This document shows positions 1 through 6,908 of a DNA stretch of 9,136 bases, piece after piece. How positions within the stretch are numbered: the first letter of the stretch is position 1; every line of letters begins with the position of its first letter. Made by a program: the position numbers and the translations under genes. The notes under the pieces are model-generated. The model was not told the origin of the DNA. It was given only the letters and a program-made list of their open reading frames with translations, and did not search any database. This DNA comes from RGIG464 sp045643185 (lineage in GTDB: Bacteria > Myxococcota_A > Bradymonadia > UBA4248), in assembly GCA_045643185.1 (NCBI GenBank), contig JAZUKH010000065.1:1-9136 (forward strand), read 5' to 3'.

Positions 1-1095
1 GCATCGGCATTCGCCTTGTTGACACGTCATGCCGTTCTGGCACATGGTGTAACGTTCGCATCGAGCATTGGCGCCGCAATAAATGTCGTCCGAGAGCGGA
101 TCGATACAATGGCCGCCGCAGTTGACGAAACCTTCTTTGCACTCTCGACAGCCTGGTGTGGCGGTCGTTGCGTCGCAGGCCCCCGTCGAATCATCACACG
201 GCGTGTAGAACAGATCACCGTTTTCGACGCGTGCGCCGCAGGTCACATCACTCGTCGGATCGTAACAGACGCCTTCGTAACTGAAATCGCAAACACGCCC
301 GGTCACGCATTCGCCGTCGCTGCAATGGTATTCCTTACCGCTTTCCTGGCTCAGTTCTGCGCAGCTATGATTACAGCGTCCGCAATGTTCGTCGGTCTGC
401 AAATACGTGCACTTCGCCTCACCATTGATGACGCACATGGCCTGTCCGGCTTCGCAGGCACTGCATGACGCAAACTTGCCCGGGTCGGCTTCGGGCGCTT
501 CGCTCGCGCGCGGAAAGGCATTGACGACGCACAGCTGCGCGTCTTTCAAGCACAGGTCGTATTGAATGGCGTCGTCGTATTGGCTTTTTTGCGCGTCGGT
601 ACAGGCAAATCCGGACAGCACGGCCGCATCACGCGTGCGTTCGTATTGCGCGGCAAGTTCGATGATCTTGTCGTAAGGGGCACAATAGAGGTGCGAGGCA
701 TCGTTCAGGTCAGGCTGATAAAGGTAGTTGCCGTCGCGCATGTCATAAAATTTACGGTCATACCATTTGCCGCCCGTTTCGCCGCAGGTAATGCTGTCAT
801 TGGCGATGCAGCGCGTTTCGACTTTCCACTTGCCGCCGATGGCCTGACAATCGACCTCGCTATTCGCTTCGTTGAGCATGCCATCCACAAGGCATGACGT
901 TGTATCGAGCCAGATGCCGTGTTGTTTTACGCAGGTGTCCTGGTCGATGGCGCCTGAATAGACGCACGCACCGGCGCATTTGACATTCCCGTTCGGACCG
1001 ATGAATTTATTGTATTGCGAATCATCCCATTCACACGCCCATGTTAGCGAGGAAAGGCAAGCTAGGACAAAGAACAGACGCGATTTTTTGAGCAT
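1..1095 (-). CDS. Secreted or lipid-anchored cysteine-rich protein, partial (C-terminus off the left edge)
   Basis: The frame is open from an ATG at 1093-1095 to the window edge, giving 365 codons with no stop, so the C-terminus is missing. The start follows an AGGAGA Shine-Dalgarno by 9 bases. Residues 1-20 form a signal peptide (MLKKSR, then a hydrophobic stretch ending LTWAC). Cys21 could be a lipidation site, but Trp at -2 makes a poor lipobox, so ordinary signal-peptidase cleavage after Ala20 is equally possible. About 37 of 365 residues are Cys, typical of disulfide-rich exported proteins. Near the visible end a module recurs: CYDPTSDVTCGA at 277-288 and CIDPLSDDIYCGA at 330-342; a further cluster reads HCGRCNHSC. 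Similar CGxC-rich surface proteins are common in Myxococcota (family knowledge). The molecular role is unknown; an extracellular or outer-surface structural or binding role is inference. The gene diverges from rnpB and gyrA. Confidence 0.85.
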   Translation of the reverse strand, partial: MLKKSRLFFVLACLSSLTWACEWDDSQYNKFIGPNGNVKCAGACVYSGAIDQDTCVKQHGIWLDTTSCLVDGMLNEANSEVDCQAIGGKWKVETRCIANDSITCGETGGKWYDRKFYDMRDGNYLYQPDLNDASHLYCAPYDKIIELAAQYERTRDAAVLSGFACTDAQKSQYDDAIQYDLCLKDAQLCVVNAFPRASEAPEADPGKFASCSACEAGQAMCVINGEAKCTYLQTDEHCGRCNHSCAELSQESGKEYHCSDGECVTGRVCDFSYEGVCYDPTSDVTCGARVENGDLFYTPCDDSTGACDATTATPGCRECKEGFVNCGGHCIDPLSDDIYCGANARCERYTMCQNGMTCQQGECRC

Positions 1096-1104
1096 AATTA
1101 CGAT

Positions 1105-1110
1105 TCTCCT
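1105..1110 (-). promoter_or_regulatory. Shine-Dalgarno of the cysteine-rich protein gene
   Basis: On the minus strand AGGAGA lies 9 bases before the ATG at 1095, which supports that start. No convincing -35/-10 pair was found upstream. Confidence 0.65.
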
Positions 1111-1213
1111 GGCCGAAGCCCAAAATTCCGGCCCAATAGTTTAACGAAATGGTCCCATGGCATAAAGCATTATCAACGTCACAGTTCCAAAATTTTGTCA
1201 TTCAGGATAGTGC

Positions 1214-1297
1214 AGGGGAAAGCCTTCCCCTACGCCGCTATTGGCGCTTTGCGCCAATACGCGTCTACCCCTTCTGCCTACGGCTTGCATTTCCCCC
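1214..1297. repeat. Compound palindromic element (two hairpins inside a larger inverted repeat)
   Basis: Two perfect hairpins sit side by side: AGGGGAA/TTCCCCT (1214-1220 with 1225-1231, 4-base loop) and TATTGGCGC/GCGCCAATA (1239-1247 with 1251-1259, loop TTT). An outer pairing of GGGGAAA-GCC (1215-1224) with GGC...TTTCCCC (1282-1284 and 1290-1296) would enclose both, but it competes with the first hairpin. The element lies between the divergent cysteine-rich gene and rnpB. No T-run follows on either strand, so it is not a typical intrinsic terminator. It could be a dispersed palindromic repeat or a small non-autonomous element; one copy cannot show this. Confidence 0.5.
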
Positions 1298-1383
1298 ATT
1301 CGTTGCCAAAAAAAAGTGTGTCGGATCAAAAAAATGAAAAAAAACACTCGCCGAAACTAAAAAAAGCGCGTAGAAGGCGCGCC

Positions 1384-1767
1384 GCCTAAAGATGGACATG
1401 TGGTCGCTGCGGCAGCAATGCCGGAGAGGAAAGTCCGGGCTCCGCGAGGAAGAATGATCGCTAACGACGACCGAGGGTGACCTCCGGGACAGTACCACAG
1501 AAAATACACCGCCTCACACCCGAAAGGGCTGGGGTAAGGGCGAAATGGTGAGGTAAGAGCTTACCGGGGCGATGGTGACATCGCTCGCATGGCAAACCCC
1601 ATTCGGAGCAAGTTCAAAACGAGAAGCGGCGGCTTAGCCGCCCGGGCGCCTCGACCGATGCTTCGGGTATGAACGCTTGAGATGATTGGCAACAATCATT
1701 CTAGAAGAATGACCACACCGGCGCGAAAGCGCCGCGACAGAACCCGGCTTATCGTCCATCTTTAGGC
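1384..1767 (+). ncRNA. rnpB: RNase P RNA, bacterial class A
   Basis: This is the catalytic RNA of ribonuclease P, which removes the 5' leader of precursor tRNAs together with the RnpA protein. The hallmark conserved blocks are present: GAGGAAAGTCCGGG at 1426-1439 (CR-I) and ACAGAACCCGGCTTA at 1737-1751 (CR-V), plus the GCAAACCCC...GGAGCAAG segment around 1592-1613. The ends are set by P1: GCCTAAAGATGGAC (1384-1397) pairs perfectly over 14 bp with GTCCATCTTTAGGC (1754-1767). Internal hairpins with GNRA loops are visible: ATGATTG-GCAA-CAATCAT at 1682-1699 and CGGCGC-GAAA-GCGCCG at 1719-1734. The 384-base length and layout fit class A. The mature ends may lie a few bases inside the full helix. 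No clear promoter was found in the A-rich stretch upstream (about 1310-1370). Confidence 0.97.
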
Positions 1768-1772
1768 TTTTT
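1754..1772 (+). terminator. Probable rnpB terminator formed by the 3' arm of P1 and a T-run
   Basis: The 3' arm of the 14-bp P1 helix ends at 1767 and is followed directly by TTTTT (1768-1772). A long helix followed by Ts resembles an intrinsic terminator, although its loop is the whole RNase P RNA. The T-run is short and another end further downstream is possible. Confidence 0.45.
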
Positions 1773-2024
1773 AACGCATTCTCATCCGTCTTTGCACAAC
1801 GCTTATTTTTCAGACAGAGGAAAGTGCCCAAGCCCCCATCACTTTGATCCTTCGTCCCATCCACCAGCGACAGGGTCGAAATCAATCGTTTGCCTCGTTT
1901 TACCTGAACATAATGTCATTAAAAACAAAAAATGCCGTTTTTTGGCTCAAAACTGGTCATTTTAGCGAAGTGTGTACAAAGTGCGTCTGGAGGTCGAAAA
2001 ATCAGCTTCGTAAAAATTAGGGGC

Positions 2025-2064
2025 AAAAAACAGGGATTTGTGATAGCATCACCTGTCTTTTTTT
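2025..2064 (+). terminator. Candidate terminator or attenuator hairpin in the gyrA leader
   Basis: An A-tract (2025-2030) runs into ACAGG (2030-2034), which pairs with CCTGT (2052-2056), followed by C and seven Ts (2058-2064). The loop region contains the small palindrome GTGATAGCATCAC (2040-2052), which could extend the stem with a bulge instead. The A-tract/stem/T-tract layout is typical of a bidirectional intrinsic terminator, but the stem is short. It ends only 6 bases before the gyrA Shine-Dalgarno, so if it works on plus-strand transcripts it would act on gyrA itself. Confidence 0.35.
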
Positions 2065-2070
2065 AGGGCT

Positions 2071-2077
2071 AAGGAGG
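2071..2077 (+). promoter_or_regulatory. Strong Shine-Dalgarno of gyrA
   Basis: AAGGAGG matches the anti-Shine-Dalgarno fully and is 8 bases before the ATG at 2086. This fixes the gyrA start and predicts efficient initiation. Confidence 0.85.
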
Positions 2078-2085
2078 CCCTTTCC

Positions 2086-4722
2086 ATGACGGATGAAAAT
2101 AAAATGGAGAATAACCGCGGTGCGATTGCGGTCGTTAATATTGATGAAGAGCTGAAGTCCTGCTACCTCGCCTATGCGATGAGCGTCATTGTCGGGCGTG
2201 CTCTTCCTGATGTTCGTGATGGTCTGAAGCCTGTCCATCGTCGAATTTTGTACGCGATGAGCAAGATCAAGGGCTGCGATACAAAGACCGTGAAATGCGC
2301 GCGTATTGTCGGTGACGTGATCGGTAAATACCATCCGCACGGCGACTCGGCTGCCTACGAAGCACTCGTCCGACTGGCTCAGCCGTTCAACCTCCGTTAC
2401 GTGCTCGCCGATGGCCAGGGCAACTTCGGTTCGATCGACGGCGATAATGCCGCTGCTCAACGTTACACGGAAGCCAAGCTCAACCGAATGACGTCGACCG
2501 ATATCCTCTGTGATCTCGACAAAGACACGGTCGATTTTATGCCGAACTTCGATGGCACCGAAATGGAACCGATGGTGCTGCCAACCCGTGTCCCGCTTCT
2601 GCTCGTCAACGGATCAAACGGCATCGCGGTCGGTATGGCGACCAACATTCCGCCGCATAACCTCGGTGAAGTCATCGATGGCATGGTTTATCAGATGAAA
2701 CATCCCGATTGCACCACCCGTGACCTGATGCAGTTCATCAAAGGGCCTGACTTCCCCACCTACGGCACGATCCTCGGCAAAAAGCCCATCTACGAAGCCT
2801 ATGAAACGGGACAGGGCAAAGTTCGCATCCGCGCACGCGTTGATGAAGAAAAAGTTCATGGCCGCGATTGCCTCGTCGTCAAGGAAATTCCTTACCAGAT
2901 CAACAAAAAGCGTCTTATCGAAAAGATCACACAACTCGTTCGCGAAAAACGCGTCGAAGGCATTCACGATATCCGAGATGAATCCGGTAAAACGGGTATC
3001 CGCGTCATCATTGAGCTCAAAAAAGAATACCCGGCCCAGGTCGTGCTCAATCATCTCTACAAACTGACCGATCTACAGACGACGTTCGGCATCATCATGC
3101 TCGCCGTTGTGAACAATAAACCCGAGATCCTGTCCCTTAAACAGGTACTTTCGTACTTTATTGAGTTCCGTCGTGACGTCGTGGTCCGCCGCACGATCTA
3201 TTTGCTGCGTCAGGCGCGCGCCCGCGCCCACGTTCTCGAAGGCTACATCAAGGCCCTCGACAATCTCGATGAAGTGATCACGATCATTCGTGAGAGCCAG
3301 ACGGCCGCTGAAGCGTCTGACCGACTCATTCAGCGTTTCGATTTTTCCGAGATCCAGACGAAAGCCATTCTCGAACTTCGTTTGCAGCGCCTCACCGGCA
3401 TGGAACGCGAGAAGATCACGTCTGAATTGGCCGAAGTTCGTGCCGCCATCGTGGAATACGAATCGATCCTGGCTTCAAAAGAAAAGATCGATCAGTGCAT
3501 CATCGATGAGATCCTGCCGATCAAAGAAAAATACGGTGACGCGCGTCGCACTGAGATCGTCGATGCGTCGGATGAAGACGACATTCTGGACGAAGACCTG
3601 ATCGTTGAAGAACACGTGATGGTCATGCGCACCAAACAGAATTACATCAAACGTCTGCCATTGACAGAATATCAGGCACAGCGTCGCGGTGGCCGAGGCA
3701 AGATGGGCATGAGTTCAAAGGACGACGACTACGTGATCGACCTCTTCGTGTCGTCGACACACCAGCGCATCCTCGTGTTCACGAGTCTGGGTCGCGTGTT
3801 TTCGCTCAAAGCCTACGAACTGCCTCAAGGCAACCGCACGTCAAAAGGCCGTCCGATCATCAACTGTCTGCCGAAACTCGAAGCCAACGAAGATGTCGAG
3901 ACGATCCTGCCGCTTCCGACCGATGACGAAGCCGGACGTTATATCGTCATGGTAACGCGCGAAGGTCAGATCAAGAAAACAAGCCTCGAAGCCTTCGAAA
4001 ACATTCGTAAAAACGGGTTGCGCGCACTCAACTTCCGCGAAGGCGACCAGCTGATCGCCGCCAAACTCGTGACCGATAAAGACACGATCCTGCTGACGAC
4101 GGCACGTGGTATGAGCTGCCGCTTTGCGTCGACCGACATCCGCCCGATGGGACGAACCGCCGTCGGTGTGCGTGGCATGCGTTTCAAATACGACAATGAT
4201 GCCATCATTTCGATGGAAGTCATCAACGACGAAAATGGAAAACTGCTCTGCGTAACCGAAAATGGCTACGGCAAACGCACACCGATCGAGGATTACCGCA
4301 TCCAATCCCGTGGCGGTCTTGGAATTCACGCGATCAACACCGGGGAACGCAACGGCAACCTCGTCGCAGCCATGCTCGTTGAAGATGATGCCCACCTGCT
4401 CCTCGCGACCGACAAGGGCACGATCATTCGCACAAAAGTTGAGTACATTCGTGAAACGGGTCGTACGGCAGCCGGCGTGAAGATCATGCGCACGGGCGAA
4501 GATGAGCACGTCGTGGCCGTCGCGCTCATCAATGGTGAGGACGATGACGAAGAAACAACGCCCATGGAAGTCATCGAAGAAGACACGAGCGAGGAAGGCG
4601 TCGAAGAAAGCGACGAACTGCTCGAAGAGGAAATGCTCGACGATGGTCAGAATGATGTCGTGGACGATGATGACGATGAATCGTTAAATCCTGAAGATGA
4701 TGGTGACGGGAATGACCAGTAG
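2086..4722 (+). CDS. gyrA: DNA gyrase subunit A
   Basis: GyrA is the DNA-breaking subunit of gyrase (A2B2), which introduces negative supercoils using ATP. The 878-residue length is close to that of E. coli GyrA. The N-terminal breakage-reunion domain covers roughly residues 15-510, with the catalytic tyrosine at Tyr127 in AAAQRYTE. The quinolone-determining region reads GDSAAYE, with Ser88 and Glu92 at the positions of E. coli Ser83 and Asp87, so no common resistance change is seen. The C-terminal DNA-wrapping domain carries the GyrA box QRRGGRG (532-538), which separates GyrA from ParC. Residues from about 815 to 878 are a long Asp/Glu-rich tail; acidic tails regulate wrapping in some GyrA proteins (family knowledge). 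The gene is complete and its last 11 bases overlap the VanW gene. No gyrB is in view. Confidence 0.98.
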   Translation: MTDENKMENNRGAIAVVNIDEELKSCYLAYAMSVIVGRALPDVRDGLKPVHRRILYAMSKIKGCDTKTVKCARIVGDVIGKYHPHGDSAAYEALVRLAQPFNLRYVLADGQGNFGSIDGDNAAAQRYTEAKLNRMTSTDILCDLDKDTVDFMPNFDGTEMEPMVLPTRVPLLLVNGSNGIAVGMATNIPPHNLGEVIDGMVYQMKHPDCTTRDLMQFIKGPDFPTYGTILGKKPIYEAYETGQGKVRIRARVDEEKVHGRDCLVVKEIPYQINKKRLIEKITQLVREKRVEGIHDIRDESGKTGIRVIIELKKEYPAQVVLNHLYKLTDLQTTFGIIMLAVVNNKPEILSLKQVLSYFIEFRRDVVVRRTIYLLRQARARAHVLEGYIKALDNLDEVITIIRESQTAAEASDRLIQRFDFSEIQTKAILELRLQRLTGMEREKITSELAEVRAAIVEYESILASKEKIDQCIIDEILPIKEKYGDARRTEIVDASDEDDILDEDLIVEEHVMVMRTKQNYIKRLPLTEYQAQRRGGRGKMGMSSKDDDYVIDLFVSSTHQRILVFTSLGRVFSLKAYELPQGNRTSKGRPIINCLPKLEANEDVETILPLPTDDEAGRYIVMVTREGQIKKTSLEAFENIRKNGLRALNFREGDQLIAAKLVTDKDTILLTTARGMSCRFASTDIRPMGRTAVGVRGMRFKYDNDAIISMEVINDENGKLLCVTENGYGKRTPIEDYRIQSRGGLGIHAINTGERNGNLVAAMLVEDDAHLLLATDKGTIIRTKVEYIRETGRTAAGVKIMRTGEDEHVVAVALINGEDDDEETTPMEVIEEDTSEEGVEESDELLEEEMLDDGQNDVVDDDDDESLNPEDDGDGNDQ

Positions 4723-6076
4723 GTCACGTTCTCAGGTAAAAGTGCGCACATGGTTGTGCGCACTGCTCAATTTTGTCTGTTTGGGCGCCACTGCTTGTTC
4801 CGCGCCCGAACAGACCGTATCGCCATTCAACCTGACGCTCCCCTTGGTTGACGAAGAAAAACTCGTCGATGACGCAGACGAAGCTTTGAAAGACGAAGCG
4901 GATGCGGCAGCCTTGCCCGTCGAGGAAAAGGCATGTGCGTTTGCCGACACGCGGACGATCGATGTGGTCAACCCCGTACGTGTTGCGCATTACGCGCTCG
5001 ACTCGCTCGGTATCGTCGAAACGACGACCACGTCCAACGCGTGTCTCACGTCACTATTGCGCGATGGTGCCCAACTGCTCTCACGCACGGATTCTGGCCT
5101 GATAGCGTTCTATCCTGACCGGTTCGAAGCCTTTCTCTTTGACTTTTCGGAAGCCATCGACGTCGATGCCATGGAAGGTCGTTGGGATTTTGCCAAAAAA
5201 CGCGTGATTCCGGGGATCGACGGGCAAAAAGTCGATCACGCGGCGACGCGCGCGAATTTCATGCAGGCCGTGCTTGATCGTGCTTCGTCTTTCGAACTGG
5301 CTGTGACGACGACCAAAGCAATGTCCCACGACGAAACGGCTTATGCCGACTTCGACCCGGCCTATAAGATCGGTCACTACATGACGCATTTCTCACGTGC
5401 GAAAAATCGCACGAGCAACGTCAAACTCGCTGCGCAGTCCATGAACGGGACGTTTTTAATGCCCGGAGCCGAGTTTTCATACAACGAACTCGTTGGCGAA
5501 CGCAGCGAAGCACGAGGTTTCAAGGAGGCGCCTGTCATTGAACAGGGACAACTCGTCGAAGGCCTGGGCGGCGGTGCCTGTCAGGTTTCATCGACGATCC
5601 ATGCTGCGGCGCTTATGGCCGGACTCGGCATTGAAGAGCGTTATAACCATTCGCTGCCGTCCAGCTACATACCGGTTGGCATGGACGCCGTCGTCAGCTA
5701 CCCGATCCTCGACCTGCGCGTCAAAAACAACTACGACGTCCCTGTCGTGTTGCACGTTACCACCCAGGACGACCAGCTGATCGCCGAGTTTTATTCCTCC
5801 AAACCGCGTCCCGGACGCGTGTTGTTCCGCAAAGAAGTCGTTGAAGAGATCCCGTTCAAAGAAGTCGTCACGGTCGATCCGACTTACGAATCCGGTACCA
5901 TCAAGGTGCGTAAGCGTGGCAAAGTCGGTTATCGCGTTCAACGCGGCCGCATCTTCTGGAAAGACGGCAAAGAGACTTACGAAAGGTTGAAAGACGACAC
6001 CTATCAATCGCAGACCCAGCAGACGAGCATTGCCTGGGATGTCGAATATCCCGTTGCGACGCCTGGGTCTTTGTAG
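4712..6076 (+). CDS. VanW-family envelope lipoprotein with a YoaR-like domain
   Basis: From the ATG at 4712 this is 454 residues. It starts inside the gyrA stop region (11-base overlap) with no good Shine-Dalgarno, so translational coupling is likely; in-frame ATGs at 4697 and 4700 are alternatives. The N-terminus has a basic stretch, a hydrophobic segment and a lipobox-like GATAC, with Cys29 as the predicted lipidated residue. An acidic linker and a region with two Cys follow. Around residues 156-200 is a segment resembling the YoaR-like putative peptidoglycan-binding domain. The VanW domain, about 225-375, is clear: MPGAEFSYNELVG near 250, GLGGGACQVSST with Cys290, then ERYNHSLP and DLRVKNNYDVPV. 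The C-terminal ~85 residues are basic and may be a G5-like fold (weak). VanW was named from a vancomycin-resistance cluster, but most members lie outside one and have unknown function; a peptidoglycan-related envelope role is inference. No vanA/B-type genes are nearby. Confidence 0.92.
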   Translation: MTSRSRSQVKVRTWLCALLNFVCLGATACSAPEQTVSPFNLTLPLVDEEKLVDDADEALKDEADAAALPVEEKACAFADTRTIDVVNPVRVAHYALDSLGIVETTTTSNACLTSLLRDGAQLLSRTDSGLIAFYPDRFEAFLFDFSEAIDVDAMEGRWDFAKKRVIPGIDGQKVDHAATRANFMQAVLDRASSFELAVTTTKAMSHDETAYADFDPAYKIGHYMTHFSRAKNRTSNVKLAAQSMNGTFLMPGAEFSYNELVGERSEARGFKEAPVIEQGQLVEGLGGGACQVSSTIHAAALMAGLGIEERYNHSLPSSYIPVGMDAVVSYPILDLRVKNNYDVPVVLHVTTQDDQLIAEFYSSKPRPGRVLFRKEVVEEIPFKEVVTVDPTYESGTIKVRKRGKVGYRVQRGRIFWKDGKETYERLKDDTYQSQTQQTSIAWDVEYPVATPGSL

Positions 6077-6140
6077 TTTTCTCTAAAAGTCAAACCGAAG
6101 GCCCGGACTGGTCAAGTCGTGCCTATAAACATTTGAAAAG

Positions 6141-6145
6141 AAGGA
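6141..6145 (+). promoter_or_regulatory. Shine-Dalgarno of rpe
   Basis: AAGGA within AAAAGAAGGAAA lies 8 bases before the ATG at 6154. This favours 6154 over the upstream in-frame TTG at 6133. A TATAAA at 6125-6130 could be a -10 box, but no -35 partner was seen. Confidence 0.6.
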
Positions 6146-6153
6146 AATGTATT

Positions 6154-6819
6154 ATGATCAACATGCCTGATTCGAAAAAGATCTTGATCGCGCCGAGCCT
6201 TTTGTCGGCAGATTTTGCCAAACTCGGTGAAGAAGTGAAGGCCCTCGAAGCCGCCGGTGCCGACTGGCTGCATTTTGACGTTATGGACGGCCGTTTTGTG
6301 CCGAACATGTCGATCGGCATTCCCGTGCTGGAAAGCCTTCGAAAAGTGACAAAACTTCCGATCGACGTGCATCTAATGATTGTCGAACCCGACAGCATGA
6401 TCGATGCATTTGCCAAAGCGGGCGCAGACACGCTGTGTGTTCAGATCGAAGCGTGCACGCATCTTCACCGCACGATTTCACATATTCACGAAGTCGGATG
6501 TCGCGCCGGCGTGGCGTTGAACCCGCACACGCCGCTCGACGGCCTCAAATACGTGATCGAAGATCTCGACTTTGTTTTGATCATGAGCGTGAATCCAGGA
6601 TTTGGCGGCCAGTCATACATCAAAGCCTGTACCCAAAAGATCGCGGAGTTGCGGGCACTGTATCCCGACGTCGTGATCGAAGTGGACGGCGGCATCAAAG
6701 AGGCGACGATCGGCGACGCGGCCAGGGCAGGGGCTAGCATCTTCGTTTCAGGATCCGGCATTTTTTCAAAATCCGATTATGTCGCGGCAATCGACAATCT
6801 GCGTCGACTTGCGCGTTAA
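6154..6819 (+). CDS. rpe: Ribulose-phosphate 3-epimerase
   Basis: This cytosolic enzyme interconverts D-ribulose 5-phosphate and D-xylulose 5-phosphate in the pentose phosphate pathway. The protein is 221 residues, the usual size of this single-domain TIM barrel. The family signatures are in order: IAPSLLSADF (12-21), HFDVMDGRFVPN (40-51), DVHLMI (71-76), VNPGFGGQ (146-153) and EVDGGI (176-181), ending in a phosphate-binding VSGSGIF (198-204). Metal ligands and catalytic acids map to His40, Asp42, His73 and Asp178 by comparison with the human enzyme. One deviation is Gln97 in VQIEACTHLHRTI, where most members I know have His (VHxE). The start at 6154 is chosen for its Shine-Dalgarno. The gene follows the VanW gene by 77 bases without a clear terminator, so co-transcription with gyrA and the VanW gene is possible. 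Confidence 0.97.
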   Translation: MINMPDSKKILIAPSLLSADFAKLGEEVKALEAAGADWLHFDVMDGRFVPNMSIGIPVLESLRKVTKLPIDVHLMIVEPDSMIDAFAKAGADTLCVQIEACTHLHRTISHIHEVGCRAGVALNPHTPLDGLKYVIEDLDFVLIMSVNPGFGGQSYIKACTQKIAELRALYPDVVIEVDGGIKEATIGDAARAGASIFVSGSGIFSKSDYVAAIDNLRRLAR

Positions 6820-6847
6820 ATTCAACCGTTGCCACTCTTTCGTAAAC

Positions 6848-6880
6848 TTGACGAAATGACCCATTCCGTATATCTATAAT
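6848..6880 (+). promoter_or_regulatory. Possible promoter for the TPR gene
   Basis: TTGACG (6848-6853) and a perfect TATAAT (6875-6880) occur in this intergenic region, but they are 21 bases apart, too far for a standard sigma-70 promoter. With 17-base spacing the -10 would be TATCTA (6871-6876), a weak match. Either hexamer could be real with an unseen partner. Position and orientation fit the gene starting at 7031. Confidence 0.35.
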
Positions 6881-6908
6881 ATGTTTAACTGTATTGTGGG
6901 ATATACGG
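6866..6908. promoter_or_regulatory. Dyad CCGTATATC ... GATATACGG around the TATAAT
   Basis: Two perfect 9-base arms in inverted orientation (6866-6874 and 6900-6908) are separated by 25 bases that include TATAAT. Placed this way they could be paired operator half-sites for a dimeric regulator of the TPR gene, or an RNA stem if read through from rpe. Confidence 0.3.

Larger units (their letters stand above)
1773..2085. other. Non-coding stretch between rnpB and gyrA (gyrA leader region)
   Basis: I see no coding frame with a plausible start or protein-like composition in these 313 bases. The 3' half is A/T-rich and presumably holds the gyrA promoter, but no -35/-10 pair with good spacing could be assigned; weak candidates around 1890-1960 have wrong spacing. 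The visible structure is the hairpin with flanking A- and T-tracts at 2025-2064 and the Shine-Dalgarno at 2071-2077. Confidence 0.6.

Noticed and set aside
16..897. Plus-strand open frames at 16-468 and 562-897
   Set aside because: They lie antisense to the cysteine-rich gene, which has a signal peptide, a Shine-Dalgarno, repeated modules and one continuous frame over 365 codons.
1149..1389. Small plus-strand open frames (62 and 64 codons) before rnpB
   Set aside because: They overlap each other, cross the palindromic element and the A-rich stretch, and have no Shine-Dalgarno or protein-like composition.
1634..1885. Minus-strand 83-codon open frame
   Set aside because: It runs across the 3' half of rnpB, whose RNA structure explains the sequence.
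2017..4586. Minus-strand open frames opposite gyrA, including one of 222 codons (3841-4509)
   Set aside because: They are shadows of the strong gyrA codon bias and have no initiation signals.
4697..4702. Upstream ATGs (4697, 4700) as start of the VanW gene
   Set aside because: They add only five or four residues and have no better Shine-Dalgarno; 4712 is nearer the gyrA stop. The choice is not certain.
6133..6135. TTG start for rpe
   Set aside because: It would place the Shine-Dalgarno inside the coding sequence and adds seven residues not expected in the family.
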